Source: Schizophyllum amplum (taxonomy: Eukaryota > Basidiomycota > Agaricomycetes > Agaricales > Schizophyllaceae). Taken from it: 64,000 bases of DNA. The notes under the pieces are model-generated. The model saw only the letters and a list, made by a program, of their open reading frames with translations. It was not told where the DNA came from and did not search any database. The DNA is taken from the NCBI GenBank assembly GCA_007026445.1, contig VDMD01000015.1, forward strand, positions 434,001-498,000, in the 5' to 3' direction. This document shows positions 33,928-44,348 of the stretch, piece after piece (within the stretch, counting starts at the first letter, position 1; each line of letters opens with the position of its first letter). The position numbers were made by a program, and so were the translations under genes.

Positions 33928-35028
33928 ATGTCCCCCCTCCCCGCCTCCTTCGACCCCTTCGCGACGCACCCGTTCACGAACGGCTCGGGCGTCGTCTCCC
34001 GCCCTCCCCCACCACACGCCTATGCGCTACACCGGCCCGATCACCCGCTGCCGGTGTCGTATGCCTCAGGCGCGCCACCACCAAGCTCGCCGCCGACACA
34101 GTACCCTGCATCGCCGCCTGCCATGCACATGGGCTCACCCCCCGGCTCATCCTACATGGGCTCTCCCCCTGCCTCCTCATACATGGGCTCCCCATCCAGC
34201 TCCTCCTACATGGGTTCCCCGCCGATGTCCGGGTACGCCAGCTCGCCGCCCACCTCGTACACGGGTTCCCCGCCGCCCAGCAGCGGCTTCCAATACCCCA
34301 GTGATTCACGATACCCCGTCACCTCTGGATACCCCACCGCTGCCGAGTACCCCTCCGCGCCGGACGCCAAGGGACCCGGCCGCGCTCTCGCGCCGTCCTT
34401 CATGCGGGCCACGCCCGTCGCGTCGAGCCGCAAGCACGAGGAGTGTGCGAAGGGTACTCCAGGTACCGACAGTGCGTGAGCTGGACGCGGGCTCGACGGC
34501 GCCGAGAGCGCCGGAGCATGCGCGGGGTCGCTCCGCACGGCATCGAGGGATCCAGATCCAGGAGTCGGAGAAACGGGCCAGGAGGACACTGGCCTGGACG
34601 TACGCGACGTGACAGAGTTCACGGTCAGTCGCCTATCGAAGGGTCCCCGCCTGCCGGATACTGTTCACTGTCGTGGTACACATCTAACGTCGCCATCGCT
34701 GTCGCCAGCACCTCAGTCCACCGTCGCCGTCGCTGTCCACCGTCGCTGTCCCCGCCGTTCTCCTGTCGAGGTCGTCACCACTTCACCCGGCCCGCCTTCG
34801 CCACCGTGCCCGCCGGCCACCACACCCCACCACTCCCCTCGCAGACTCAGAAGGAAATCAACTAATGAAGGGCCAGGAGAGGCCCCGTGTACCCTATGTA
34901 ATAGCAGTGCTTGCTTATACTGTACCCTTACAATTATCGCCGCACGCATGCAGCGCGTCTCTGCTTTCTCCTCGTCCGAGTATTTTTGGTGTCTGAGTCG
35001 GAACCTCCTCAACAGCAACTTCGATTAG
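33928..35028 (+). CDS. Pro/Ser/Tyr repeat protein (YMGSPP repeats), unknown
   Basis: Not a recognised family. The start at 33928 reads MSPLPASFDPFATHPFTNGS. Residues about 65-115 form a tandem array of nine-residue units built on YMGSPPxSS (SSYMGSPPASS, SSYMGSP, GYASSPPTS, SYTGSPPPSS), followed by YP-rich sequence (YPVTSGYPTAAEYPS). An unspliced reading stops at 34479. A GTGCGTGAG donor at about 34470 and an acceptor near 34554 instead join GTPGTD to NPGVGETGQEDTG and then LDVRDVTEFTVSRLSKG, which looks like real coding sequence, with an open frame on to 35028. The true 3' end is uncertain, since the last 100 codons look non-coding. The strong TATA box and CCAAT cluster upstream suggest a regulated gene. 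Confidence 0.5.
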
Positions 35029-35148
35029 ATGTACAACTCGCTACGAAAGTTCACAGCAATTCGCTGCGAAAGTTCACAGCACACAGCCTGTTACCACTGT
35101 AATACAGCGTCTACAGAACGCTAGCTAGCTCGACCCGCCGCGCTATTA

Positions 35149-36427
35149 CTACGCGTAGTCCCGCTTGATCTGCTCGAGCATGACGCCCATGCGAAGCGCC
35201 ATATTGGGCTGGCCTCTGCCTCCCCGCCCTCCTCGGTCGGCATGTCCACCTCGTCCACCATCAAAGCCGCGGCCTCCACTACGATCATGCCCTCTTCCAC
35301 GATCATGTCCTCTTCCCCTTCCAGCGTGACCGCCACCTCTTCCACCACCCCTGCCACCTCTCTCGTGTCCAGCGCCTCCACGTCCCCCACCTCTCTCACT
35401 ACCACCCCTCCCACCACCTCCTCCACGTCCACCACCACCACCTCTCCCACCCCGACCGCGCCCCGCCTTGAACGTGTGCAGCGAATCAGGATGATACGCG
35501 GCGCGGGCGCGATCTCGGAGCGTGAGCTCCTCCTCAGGCGCGGCGTCTTTTTGTTGGCGCATGGGGTGTTTGCCGTCGCGCGCGGGATGTTTCCCATCGC
35601 GCGCGGGATGTTTGCCATCGTGGGCAGGATGTTTGCCGTCGTGGGCGGCGTGTTTCCCTTTGGCGTCGGCATGAGGGTGAGTGCGGCCACCTCGAGGAGG
35701 ATCGCCGCTGTGAGGATGACCGCGATGCGACGCACGATAATCTCGCCCTCGGCCGCTGCTTTTTGTGGATGAAGGACCGCTTTTGCGCGGTTCCCTTGTA
35801 TTTTGCTTGCGAGAGGTTGGTGCGTCGCCGCTGGCGTCGTCTTCGTCTTCATCGTCGTCTGCGCCTTCGTCCTCGTCCGCGGCTTCGTCCTCGTCCGCGG
35901 CTTCGTCCTCATCCGTGCCCTCATCCTCGTCCTCGTCTGGTTCTGCATTGGCCTCTGATATGGCGCCTTCGTCTTCAGTCGCCGCATCGTCATCTGAGAG
36001 ATTCCCGTCCTCGTCGGCCCCGCCTTCGTTCTCCTCATCACCCCCCTCGTCCTCCTCGTCTGTCCTTGGCCGGCCGAGACCCTCGCGCCGTTTCTGTGCG
36101 CGCCATTTGCTTTTGAGCTTCTGCGTCTCAATCCAGTCGCGGCGTAGTTTCTGAGCTAAATTCGTGGCGGGGACAGGTGATAGGAAAGGGGGGGGATAGA
36201 TGGAAGTTCGTGAGGGGGGAAGGACAGCGAGCAGATGAATGAGTGATTCATGCGAGGTCGATGAAGGGGGCGTGGTTCGTGGCGAAAGTTACGAGTGAGG
36301 GAAAGGGAGGGAAAGGGAACGAGGTGTTAGCCCAAGTACAAGCAAGGATAGGGTTGACGAACGCACCCTTGTTCGCCGGCAGGTGCACGAAGGTAGGCGG
36401 GCGCTTGCGCTTCAGAGTCTCTGGCAT
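35149..36427 (-). CDS. FYV7: FYV7-like rRNA-processing protein with acidic, HDGK-repeat and RGG regions
   Basis: Assigned to the FYV7/CCDC59 rRNA-processing family from its two ends. The N-terminus is MPETLKRKRPPTFVHLPANK then AQKLRRDWIETQKLKSKWR; the C-terminus is GQPNMALRMGVMLEQIKRDY, matching the family's closing GQP...M..LLEKI signature. Two exons: 36427-36367 and 36155-35149, with a 211 nt intron; 355 residues, more than twice yeast Fyv7. The extra length is a strongly acidic linker (DEDEAADEDEAADEDEG), a tandem heptad array near HDGKHPAHDGKHPARDGKH, and a glycine/arginine RGG domain typical of RNA-binding nucleolar proteins. The combination is unusual; assignment of the family is an inference from short conserved ends. 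Divergent from eIF1. Confidence 0.65.
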
Positions 36428-36743
36428 GGCTGTAGCTGTTCAACACCTGCTGCGCAGCAAGCCCACACCCACTCACCTGTCCACTGTTCCTGTTGCTTCT
36501 CTATACAATCCTCACAGGCCTCCCAGTATCGTCCTTACGCTGCGAGCCGGGCTGAAGTGAGAAGCGCCCACCGTGACGATCAATTTGCAGCACCTCATCG
36601 TTACGTAATCGCCGCCTGCCCTCATAAGCCCCAGCCCCGCGGCCCGCCTTCTCGCAGCTTACCACCACCACCCACCCCCGCACGACCGACCGCCACACGG
36701 GCGCCGCCGCACACACTCCCCCTCGAGTACTTCCACCCGTCGC
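36428..36743. promoter_or_regulatory. Divergent promoter region FYV7-like / eIF1
   Basis: 316 bp between start codons of two translation-related genes (ribosome assembly and initiation), suggesting co-regulation. No clear TATA; the eIF1 side is cytosine-rich. Confidence 0.5.
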
Positions 36744-37360
36744 ATGAGCGTGCAGAACCTGAACAACTTTGGTGAGTCCGTTATCGATACAGATCGTGCG
36801 CGGCGAGCGATCAGCGCGGGCTCGTGAACCTGGGCTGTCGGTGGACGCTGAGCTGCTGGCTGAGGGCAGACTGAAGCGCACTAGATGTGTGTAGGGACCT
36901 TAATGCTGATACCCCGCCCCAGATCCCTTCGCCGAGGAGGGCGATCCGCTCGCGGAGAACCAGGACGTCGGCTCGCAGGCCAATTACATCCATATCCGTG
37001 TTCAGCAGCGCAACGGTCGTAAGACCCTCACCACGCTGCAGGGTGTGCCCAAGGAATATGACCAGAAGAAGATCCTGAAGGCCTTCAAGAAGGTACGTGC
37101 TGTTTACGACTCGTGATGCTGCCCGCCATCTGCGGTGTCCGTTATCTGCGGTGCTTCCCTCCACGAGCAGTGTTGCTCTTCACTCGCTATGCCGATGCTT
37201 ACATGAAATCCCACAGGAATTCGCCTGCAACGGCACGCTCGTCGATGACGAGAAGATGGGGCAGGTCATCCAGCTGCAGGGCGACCAGCGCGTCAAGATC
37301 CGCGACTTCCTCGTCGAGAACGGCATCGACCGCGCGACGATCAAGGTCCACGGTTTCTGA
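36744..37360 (+). CDS. SUI1: Translation initiation factor eIF1
   Basis: Small cytosolic factor that binds the 40S ribosomal subunit and enforces AUG selection. Three exons (36744-36771, 36923-37092, 37217-37360) give 113 residues, the usual length. The sequence is almost textbook: MSVQNLNNFDPFAEEGD, NYIHIRVQQRNGRKTLTTLQ, GVPKEYDQKKILKAFKK, EFACNGTLVDDEKMGQVIQL, QGDQRVKIRDFLVENGID and KVHGF at the end. The start is chosen because the first exon splices cleanly into the conserved DPFAE. Confidence 0.97.
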
Positions 37361-37387
37361 GTGGTATCTGTCCGCTGGGTCATTGGC

Positions 37388-37460
37388 GCTGCACGCCCAT
37401 AGTGCACTCGTGCACCCCATGGTGCATCCGTGCACCCCCTGCGTCATCCGTGCACCCCAG
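37388..37460 (+). repeat. Short tandem repeat in the eIF1 3' region
   Basis: Three to four imperfect copies of a roughly 16-18 bp unit containing CGTGCACCCC (variants of TGCATCCGTGCACCCC). It lies about 30-100 bp past the stop codon, so probably in the 3' UTR. Confidence 0.65.
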
Positions 37461-37738
37461 CCCCGTACCGCCCTCGTGCGCCTATCGCCTACCGACAGCT
37501 GTCGGTTGTACATCCCCCACGCATACCCGCACGTTCGGCCTCGACTGTCATGACCGATATTCCTACCTTCCGCCTTCCCGTCTATCGCCCTCTATCCGCT
37601 CTCTCTGTGTGCTTATATTCTGCATTGCTTTGTGTCTGTACGATAGTTGTGCGATGCGTGCGAAATAGAATTTATCGCGCCCGTGTATGACTCGTTGTGT
37701 GAGTCAGCGATGGTGAACGTTGAACGTTGAACGTCTGA

Positions 37739-38137
37739 CAGCTAAGTACAAATCGGAGACCATTTCGATTTTCTGGTCACTCGCTGACATAAGTATCCAC
37801 GCCGCCTGGGCAGCGCAGCGTCGTGCGCGCGAGTCTCCTGACCCAGTCCTCTTCCTGCGTGAGTATGTTCCTGCAGCTCGAACTGGCTGCGTCCGTCATG
37901 TCGTGCAGGATGGAAGACGAGTGAGCTGCGCCGAGCACGTGGTGGCAGCGCCAGCTGTATTATCGCTACGGCCTTCTTCTGTCTCGTATGTAGCACATGT
38001 TGTTCTCAGCGGCAGAGGACCAAACGTATCAGAGGGGCATGGTCAGCGTATGCGTCGCACCGCGCGAGAGGCAGCGTGGACACTTATGTAAGCGAGTGAC
38101 CAAAAATCGAAATGGTCTCCGATTTTGTACTTAGCTG
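37739..38137. mobile_element. MITE-like element with ~55 bp terminal inverted repeats
   Basis: The left end (37739-37793) starts CAGCTAAGTACAAATCGG and the right end (38083-38137) is its near-perfect inverted copy ending in GTACTTAGCTG. The arms match over about 53 positions with a few mismatches and single-base gaps. The 399 bp element has no transposase; its only open frame has no family signal. A clear target-site duplication was not found (only GA on each side), so superfamily is undetermined. It sits between the eIF1 3' end and the PP4 subunit gene. A short GAACGTT tandem repeat (37714-37733) lies just outside the left end. Confidence 0.8.
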
Positions 38138-38446
38138 GAATCTCTGAATATTATGTTGGACATCTGGGGTGAATTCCAACTTCGAAGAGAAGCTTGGCTT
38201 TATGCTACGTATGTAGCGTCGAGTGTTCACAAAGACATTAGGGATTCAGACCACTGATTGAGATCGCTTGTGGGAGTCGGAAGGCAGACGAAGCTAAGCT
38301 CGCAAGAAACAATACAACAGGCAGATGTAGCAACATATCTAGATTCATCCACGCCCAAGCCTTCCTGTACATCATGCCTCCGTCTCCGTCTTCGTCTCGC
38401 CCTCACCCTCGCTCTTCACAAACGCTCCCCAAGCGTCTTCTCCGCC
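38138..38446. other. Intergenic, contains possible readthrough tail of the PP4 subunit gene
   Basis: No separate gene. On the minus strand, the frame of the upstream gene stays open after its TGA (38447-38449) down to another stop at 38372, encoding an acidic tail described under findings. Confidence 0.4.
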
Positions 38447-39385
38447 TCATCCCGGCACGTCCGTGACGGTAGACAACGCAGTCGGTTTATCGGACAAGTG
38501 CCCCGGGCGCGGGTCGTCCAGCTCGTCGACCAGCCCAATAACGCGCGGCTCAGCAAGCGTCAGCGGCGATGGCGCACGCCGTGCATCCGCATGCGCGAAC
38601 GGCACTGGCGAGAACATCGGCGTGGTCGGCGTCGACAGCGCTGCCCCAGCCGACGGAGGCGCCGCGCCGATGTCGTTCTCGTTCCCGGATGGCGCTGGCG
38701 CGGGTGGCAGGGGCGGAAACGCGTCGACGCCGGAGGTGACGAGAAGCGCGCGCTCGACGGCGCGCAGGTACTTCCCCGCGGAGGTGTAGTGCGCGCGCGG
38801 GGTGGTGCACAATTCGCAGACGCGCTGGAGGGTGAAGGGCGGGGCAGTGTCGAATTGGTCGAGTTGGTCGAAGATGGCGGTTCGCATGTCGGCGGCTTGC
38901 TCGGTGGACATGAAGTTGACGGGGGGATCGGGGGAGTGGGGGACCTGCGAGGAGAATGGGGAATCAGAGGAGGTAGTATGATGATGATGGGGGCGAACCT
39001 GCTGGGATGTCTTTCGTGGGGGAAAGGGTGCGAGGCGCAGGCCACCCATGGGGAGGGATTGAGGGGGAAAGGGAGGTGGTGGCGGCTGTGGTTTGCATTC
39101 GTCCAGGAAGAGGGTGATGTTCTGAGTCCAGAGTTAACGTAGCACAGTAAAGAGTTAGCTCCATACCTTGTCAACTTTGTGCTTTATCGCATCTCGGAGG
39201 GTTTCCCAAGGAAGCGATTCGCTGATCGGGATGAGCGCAGGACGCGTCGCGCGTGTTGAGACTCACGGGAGCGCGTCTGTGCGCGCGATCTCGGCGAGTA
39301 ATGCATCGTGTTCTGTGCTCTGGTAAGGGAAACGCCGCTGTGAGATACATGCGCGCGTACCTGGCGTATACTCGAAACCAGCCAT
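38447..39385 (-). CDS. PSY4: Protein phosphatase 4 regulatory subunit 2
   Basis: PPP4R2/Psy4 family; the regulatory subunit of protein phosphatase 4, which acts in DNA-damage recovery and spliceosome/centrosome functions. The first exon reads MAGFEYTP and splices to EHDALLAEIARTDALPE, then SLPWETLRDAIKHKVDK, then NITLFLDECKPQPPPPPFPP. The conserved core is MRTAIFDQLDQFDTAPPFTL and QRVCELCTTPRAHYTSAGKY, LRAVERALLVTS. The rest is Pro/Ser/Ala-rich with the acidic-hydrophobic RVIGLVDELDDPRPG near the end. It stops at 38447 (TDVPG). The second intron acceptor was chosen because only AGCACAG/AA keeps phase. Divergent from the PAP2 gene, 212 bp between starts. Confidence 0.85.
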
Positions 39386-39597
39386 GGCGGCGAAACGGAA
39401 CGAGGCTCGATGGCGGCGCGTCGGACCTGCTCGCCGGGTCTGACGTCAAAGCTAACCCCATGGGGATGGGGAGGAAGCGCGCCAAGTGTCATCGCGTCGC
39501 ACAGCCGGCGACCGCGCCAAGCGCCGAGCGGGGGAGCAGTGCCGGTGGTTGCTGCGAGCGCTGTTGTGTCTTGTTTTACTCGGACTCTCCCAAGTTC
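39386..39597. promoter_or_regulatory. Bidirectional promoter PSY4 / PAP2
   Basis: 212 bp between opposite start codons. A TGACGTCA palindrome, a consensus ATF/CREB-type site, occurs near 39441-39448 (context TCTGACGTCAAAGC). Confidence 0.55.
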
Positions 39598-41542
39598 ATG
39601 TCTTACTTCCGTCTCCGTGAACCCCTCATGTCCTCCTCCACCATCCTCGACAAGATCATTCCCGCGCGCTCGAAGCGCGACCGCCGGCCCGCGGTCACGA
39701 AAGAGCGCAGGCGGAAGCTGCTGCTCTCGTATCTGCCGGACTGGTGCGTGGTGCTTGGCGGTCGTAGGCGGCTCATGAACGTCTTGCAGGCTCCTCACCA
39801 TCGTTCTCGCGTGCGTGCATTGCCCTTGTTCAGACGCCCTGCTCACATCCGCACAGGGCCCTTTTCTTTGCTCTTGATGAGATCGAGGGTTTCAAGCGCG
39901 TATTCTCCCTTGAGGACACATCGTACGTGCTGATTATCCTCATCTCTATTCTGTGCTAAAGCACGCGCAGGCTCAGACACCCGTAAGTAGTCGCCGGCCG
40001 GTCAGACGAATGCTCACACGACTCAGCTATGCCGTGCACGAGCGTATACCGGTGCGTCCGCACTTCCTCCGACCACGCGTCCCCTCACCCCCACCCCAGA
40101 ACAAAGAGCTCCTGCTCATCGCAATTCTCGCCCCCGTCGTCCTCCTCCCCATAGTCAACCTCTTCACCATCCGCTCTTGGTGGGATCTGCACAGCAGTAC
40201 GTGTGCCGGACACTTACCCGCCCTTACGATGAACGATCTGACCACCCCCAGGCTGGCTTGGTGGTACGCAAATGCCGCTCGCATCGCCTTATCCTACTCA
40301 GCGCCTTACCCACTCCAGTTGTCCTTGGCCTTTCCCTGACGGGCGCCGTTACCCAATTTGCCAAGGTCACCGTCGGCCGGCCGCGCCCCGGTGCGTCAGC
40401 CTTGCGATGAGAGCTGCCGGCGCGCTGACTGCCACACAGATGTCATTGACCGCTGCCAGCCCATCCCCGGTTCTGTCGACCCTACCTATGGCCTCAGTAA
40501 CTACACAATATGCACCCAAGAGAATGCAAAAGTGCTGCGCGATGGCTTCCGGAGTTTCCCCTCCGGTCATTCCAGCTGTAGGTCTTGCTGCGCTGCACTT
40601 AGCATCCCCGTCTCCGTACTCCCCGCTGATCCCTGTTCGCTTACGCTTCGTACCCGTGCGTCAACCTTCGTCAACTGACACCCCCGTTCAGTATCGTTCG
40701 CTGGCCTAGGGTTTCTTGCGTTCTATCTCGCAGGGAAATTGCACCTTTTCGACAAGCGCGGGCATGCTGTACGTCTCTTCCCGTCCCATCTTTTCTTTAC
40801 CGAGCTCACAGTCGCTTAGGGCAAAGCATGGGTCGCCCTCACGCCCTTTGCAGGCGCAGCCCTCGTCGCAATCTCCCGTACCATGGACTACAGGCGTAAG
40901 CCTTTCTAACAAAATACTTCTCAAGACACACCCACTCACCCACCCACCTCAGACCACTGGCATGACGTCCTCGTCGGCTCCATCCTCGGTACCGTCATGG
41001 CCTTCTTCGCCTACCGCCAGTACTACCCCTCCCTCGCCGACCCACTCTCGCACCGGCCCTACTCCCCCCGCGTGCGCCGCGAGGGCGACGCGGACTGGGT
41101 CGAAGGCGTGGATGGAAGCGCGGGTCCGGAGTACGGTCGCGCGGGCGCGGGCGACAGCCTCGAAGGCGAGATCCTCCCCACGCACCGGTACAACGCATCG
41201 TACACGGGCGGGTACCCGCCGCCGCCCGCACACGTCGCAGCGCCGCGGAGGGAGTACGACGACCCGTATGGCGCGGGCCCGTCCGGGATGCATCGTGGGG
41301 AGACGATGAAGCGTCCGGGGCCGGGGCCGCTGGAGGATGTGTGGCGGCAGGGCGAGGAGGAGGACGAGGATGAGGACGAGGTGGGTGGCCGTGATAGGCA
41401 GCCGCTTCGTGATGGGTCGGCGCCACGTGATGGGCTGCCGCCTCGTGAGGTGTTGCCTCCTTCGGACTCCCCGCCGCGCCCGCGCGGAGTGCAGCTGGAG
41501 GATAATGGGCCGGCGCGGGAGGTGCCGATGGGTATGCGCTGA
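39598..41542 (+). CDS. PAP2-superfamily phosphatidate / DGPP phosphatase (DPP1/LPP1 type)
   Basis: Membrane lipid phosphatase, canonical catalytic motifs: C1 KVTVGRPRP, C2 RSFPSGHSS, C3 SRTMDYRHHWHDVLVGS. The start at 39598 gives MSYFRLREPLMSSSTILDKI. Hydrophobic helices include LLTIVLA, ELLLIAILAPVVLLPIVNL and LVLGLSLTGAVTQFA. A conserved luminal loop CQPIPGSVDPTYGLSNYTIC lies between C1 and C2. About ten small exons, some only 8-30 nt, splice in phase. The C-terminal 190 residues after the last helix are hydrophilic, Pro/Arg/Glu-rich and low complexity, likely cytosolic. The divergent paralogue at 5798-7109 lacks the C3 Ser-Arg. Start choice rests on it being the first ATG in the long exon frame leading to KRDRRPAVTKERRRK. 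Confidence 0.9.
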
Positions 41543-42057
41543 GGTCGTCTGCCTTGTAGGTCTGAATCACCTTGCATATGGATGCTGCTACTTTTTAGCA
41601 ATCACCTTAAACAAATCAAAGTCTTCTACGACGGCCGGGATGCCCACATTATTTATTGCGCATGTTGTAATATTTGCGCTCGTGTCCATGACATTGTTAG
41701 TCTGTAGTGAAGCAAAAGTTCGCTCATGTCGAAAAACGCAGTCCAATGCTGTTGGAACAACGTTCGAGTCGAGCAAAACATCTAAGTACAATGCTGAGCG
41801 TGAGGCTGGGGAGCCGCTGCGTGACAGTCAATGACTTCCTAAAGGGGATCACTACTCGTGATCTCAGGACCAACAACTGTCAACGCACGAGTTCGGTCTG
41901 AGTGCTAGAATAAGAGGTATGGATGGATATATGCAAGATGCTATGGGATATAAGTATAGAGTAGGTGGATAATGTACAGTGAAATGGGATCGAAATACAT
42001 ATATAGTCTATGGTCCTCGCAATTCTGGTCCTCACCACTCGTGCGAGAACCCGTCAT
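41543..42057. other. Convergent intergenic region, AT-richer, no gene
   Basis: About 515 bp that is noticeably AT-richer than its surroundings. No coding potential is supported; it is probably the two 3' UTRs. Confidence 0.5.
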
Positions 42058-44018
42058 CTAATCGTAGCAGCCTCCCCACCCAGATGGCGACGCTGCGCGC
42101 CAGTCACCAACCACCAGCTCGTCCGCGCCCGCTGTCGCTCCTGCATGCATCCGCACCAGCTCACGTCGAGCAAGTTCGTAATCGTCCTTGTCTTCGCCAC
42201 CCTCTGCCATCCCCTGTCCCAACTCCGCGCCAAGGCCCATCCCCACCCCCAGACCTACAGCCAGCCCAAGATCGGGGTCCAACTCCGGGCTGAACGCCTT
42301 CAAGTCGTCGAGCCAGCTGTCATCCTTATCCCCGTCGCCCGCATTCTTCTCGTCCTCGTCCTCCTCGAAGAACCTCGCGACCGCGTCTTTGTCCAGTCGC
42401 GTGCTTTCCTCCGGCTCGCCGTCCTCGCGCTTGCGCCTTCGCCGCAACCTTCGCTCCGCGACCCGTTCGGCGCGCGCCTCTTCCTCCGCGGCCCACACAT
42501 CGCGCAGCACGCTGAGTTTGTCGACCTCCTCTGACGGGCGAAGCAGGCACTCAAGTTCGTCATCATCGAACAGCTCGTCATCATTGACGCCCGACTCGCC
42601 GCCCCGAGAGGTGGCGAGGAGCTGCAGCCGCGTGGGTGCGTGCCCAAGGGCGGCATCCGTGGATAACAAGTGCGCCGCCGTTGGCAGGCAGACAGTAGTG
42701 CGAGGCGCGGGGCGTCGCCGTCTGCGCGAACGCGTCTTCTTCTTCGTGTGATTGGCGCTGCTGTAGGATCGAGCAAGAATTGTGCCGCGCTGCGTACAGA
42801 CGCGGGAAGAGCCCGCCTCTTCACAGGTAATCCGATGCATTCGTCGTCGCGCTGTCGTTTGCCTGGGCACACGCAAGCACCTGGCATGCCCTCAAGCTCC
42901 GCCTCACCGAGATTTAGACGCAGCGCGGTATTCGCGTCCACTCGTTCCTTCCACAGCTTCTCCTGGTGCGCGAGCGCATCCTTGAGGCCCCGTGCGACTA
43001 CTAGCCGCTTGCCCGTCGCCTTCTTCGCTGCCGGCTTGTAGCGTTCGAGCCAGTCGACCTGCTCGATCCACCCTAGCGCAAGATCCTGCAAGAGACGTGC
43101 GCGCGACATGACGGTCGCCTGTCCGACACTATGGTGCCCTCCAAGCCAGCCGGCGAACTCTGCGGAGCGCGGCATTGTAGCGCGTGCGTCCGCTTCCAGG
43201 GATATGAGTGCAATAGCGCAAGCCGTGGGGGGAAACGGCAGGGTACGCAGCTCATGGGTCCAGGGCAGCCTGGCGAGCTGGTTCACAACGCAGCGGGCGG
43301 TGTCCGCGGCGCGCTGCACGCGTGGGCGCGCGAGGAAGTCTGCTGCACTAGCTGGCGCCGCACGCGTAACATGACCATCAAGCGCTGCAAGGAGAGTATT
43401 CTGTACTCCGTCCATAAGCATGACGGGGTCCACCGACTTGTGCTCGATGTGGAGGAGAGTCTTGACGGCACTGAGAACGCGCCCGAGGTTCGCGGTGCTG
43501 AGGGAGTCGATCGGGACGCCCTGGACCTTCTGCAGAAGGTAGATAATGTCGCGCATGGGCTCAAAGCGATCGGTTTCGCGGAGAGCGAGGACGAGGGCAG
43601 CGCCGGCAACCAAGACGGCCTTGAACCCCCAACGGAACTGGCCGCTCGTCATGGCCTGGTCGAAGAGGGTGCACACACGTTCGCAGAGCCCGGGGCATGC
43701 AATCTCGACAGTGAACTGCTTGATGTAGTTGTGCACTTCGCTCTGCGATCGCAATTAGCCGGTGACTGAGTAGAGCGACTATGCGCGCACCTTCAGCCTG
43801 TAGTTCCTCGCCTCTGCTTCTTGCCCTGCAAGAGCCCATCCCTCATTTCGTATACTCTTGAGTGGTACCCCCGGCCGTGAATACTGCGGCGCTTCGCTGT
43901 AGGGAGCCTCGTTGCTGAGGAAAACAGACTCGATGACCTCGCCACAATTCGTGCAGCAGGAGACGCTGGAGCCGTATTCGCTGATGATAACGGGTGAGTC
44001 GCAGCACTTGGCCGCCAT
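42058..44018 (-). CDS. TFIIB/BRF-like transcription factor
   Basis: Looks like a member of the TFIIB family, which recruits RNA polymerase (BRF-type members act with Pol III). Start at 44018 gives MAAKCCDSPVIISEYGSSVS followed by CCTNCGEVIES, a zinc ribbon in which the first cysteine pair is CC, not CxxC. After one intron (43743-43790) come two cyclin-like repeats: IACPGLCERVCTLFDQAM, GFKAVLVAGAALVLALRE, then TARCVVNQLARLPWTHELR and CAIALISLEADARATMP. A hydrophilic C-terminus follows, with DDELFDDDELECLLRPSEEV and an acidic end. The frame shifts by one near 42690-42775, between DPTAAPIT and the basic TKKKTRSRRRRRP; one missing base again explains it. Which polymerase it serves is not clear. 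GTG codons upstream are in frame but unnecessary. Confidence 0.65.
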
Positions 44019-44348
44019 AGCCGCTGCAGCTTCCAGCTTGGAGAGCACCGACCGAGTGTTATGTGCGCCAGCGTGGGATCATGAACGTTGGACAAGGCCA
44101 AGACAAGAACAATAAGCGGGGGCGCTTAAGCCGGCCCGATGAGCACTGTTTCCCACGCCGTAGCGACGACGCGACAGCCGTTGCCATATTTACAATTTGA
44201 ATTATGGCTGGAAAAAATTAGAGACAGATGGAAGGCGAGCTTTGCCTTTCTTATCTCGCGTCTCGTCGTCGCCGCCGTCGTCGAGGAGCGATTATTCTCG
44301 CAGAAAGACGCGTCTGCGCTCGCGTTCATTGTTCTTTGACGCGCTGGC
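44019..44348. promoter_or_regulatory. Divergent promoter region, TFIIB-like / zinc-module gene
   Basis: 330 bp between start codons, no gene seen. Confidence 0.45.

Noticed and set aside
35242..35772. Long Ser/Thr-rich frame on the plus strand
   Set aside because: It is the antisense shadow of the RGG and HDGK repeats of the FYV7-like gene.
39184..39846. 220-codon minus-strand frame covering the PSY4/PAP2 promoter
   Set aside because: It runs through the opposite-strand first exons of PAP2 and uses a different frame from the PSY4 protein whose conserved exons were identified.
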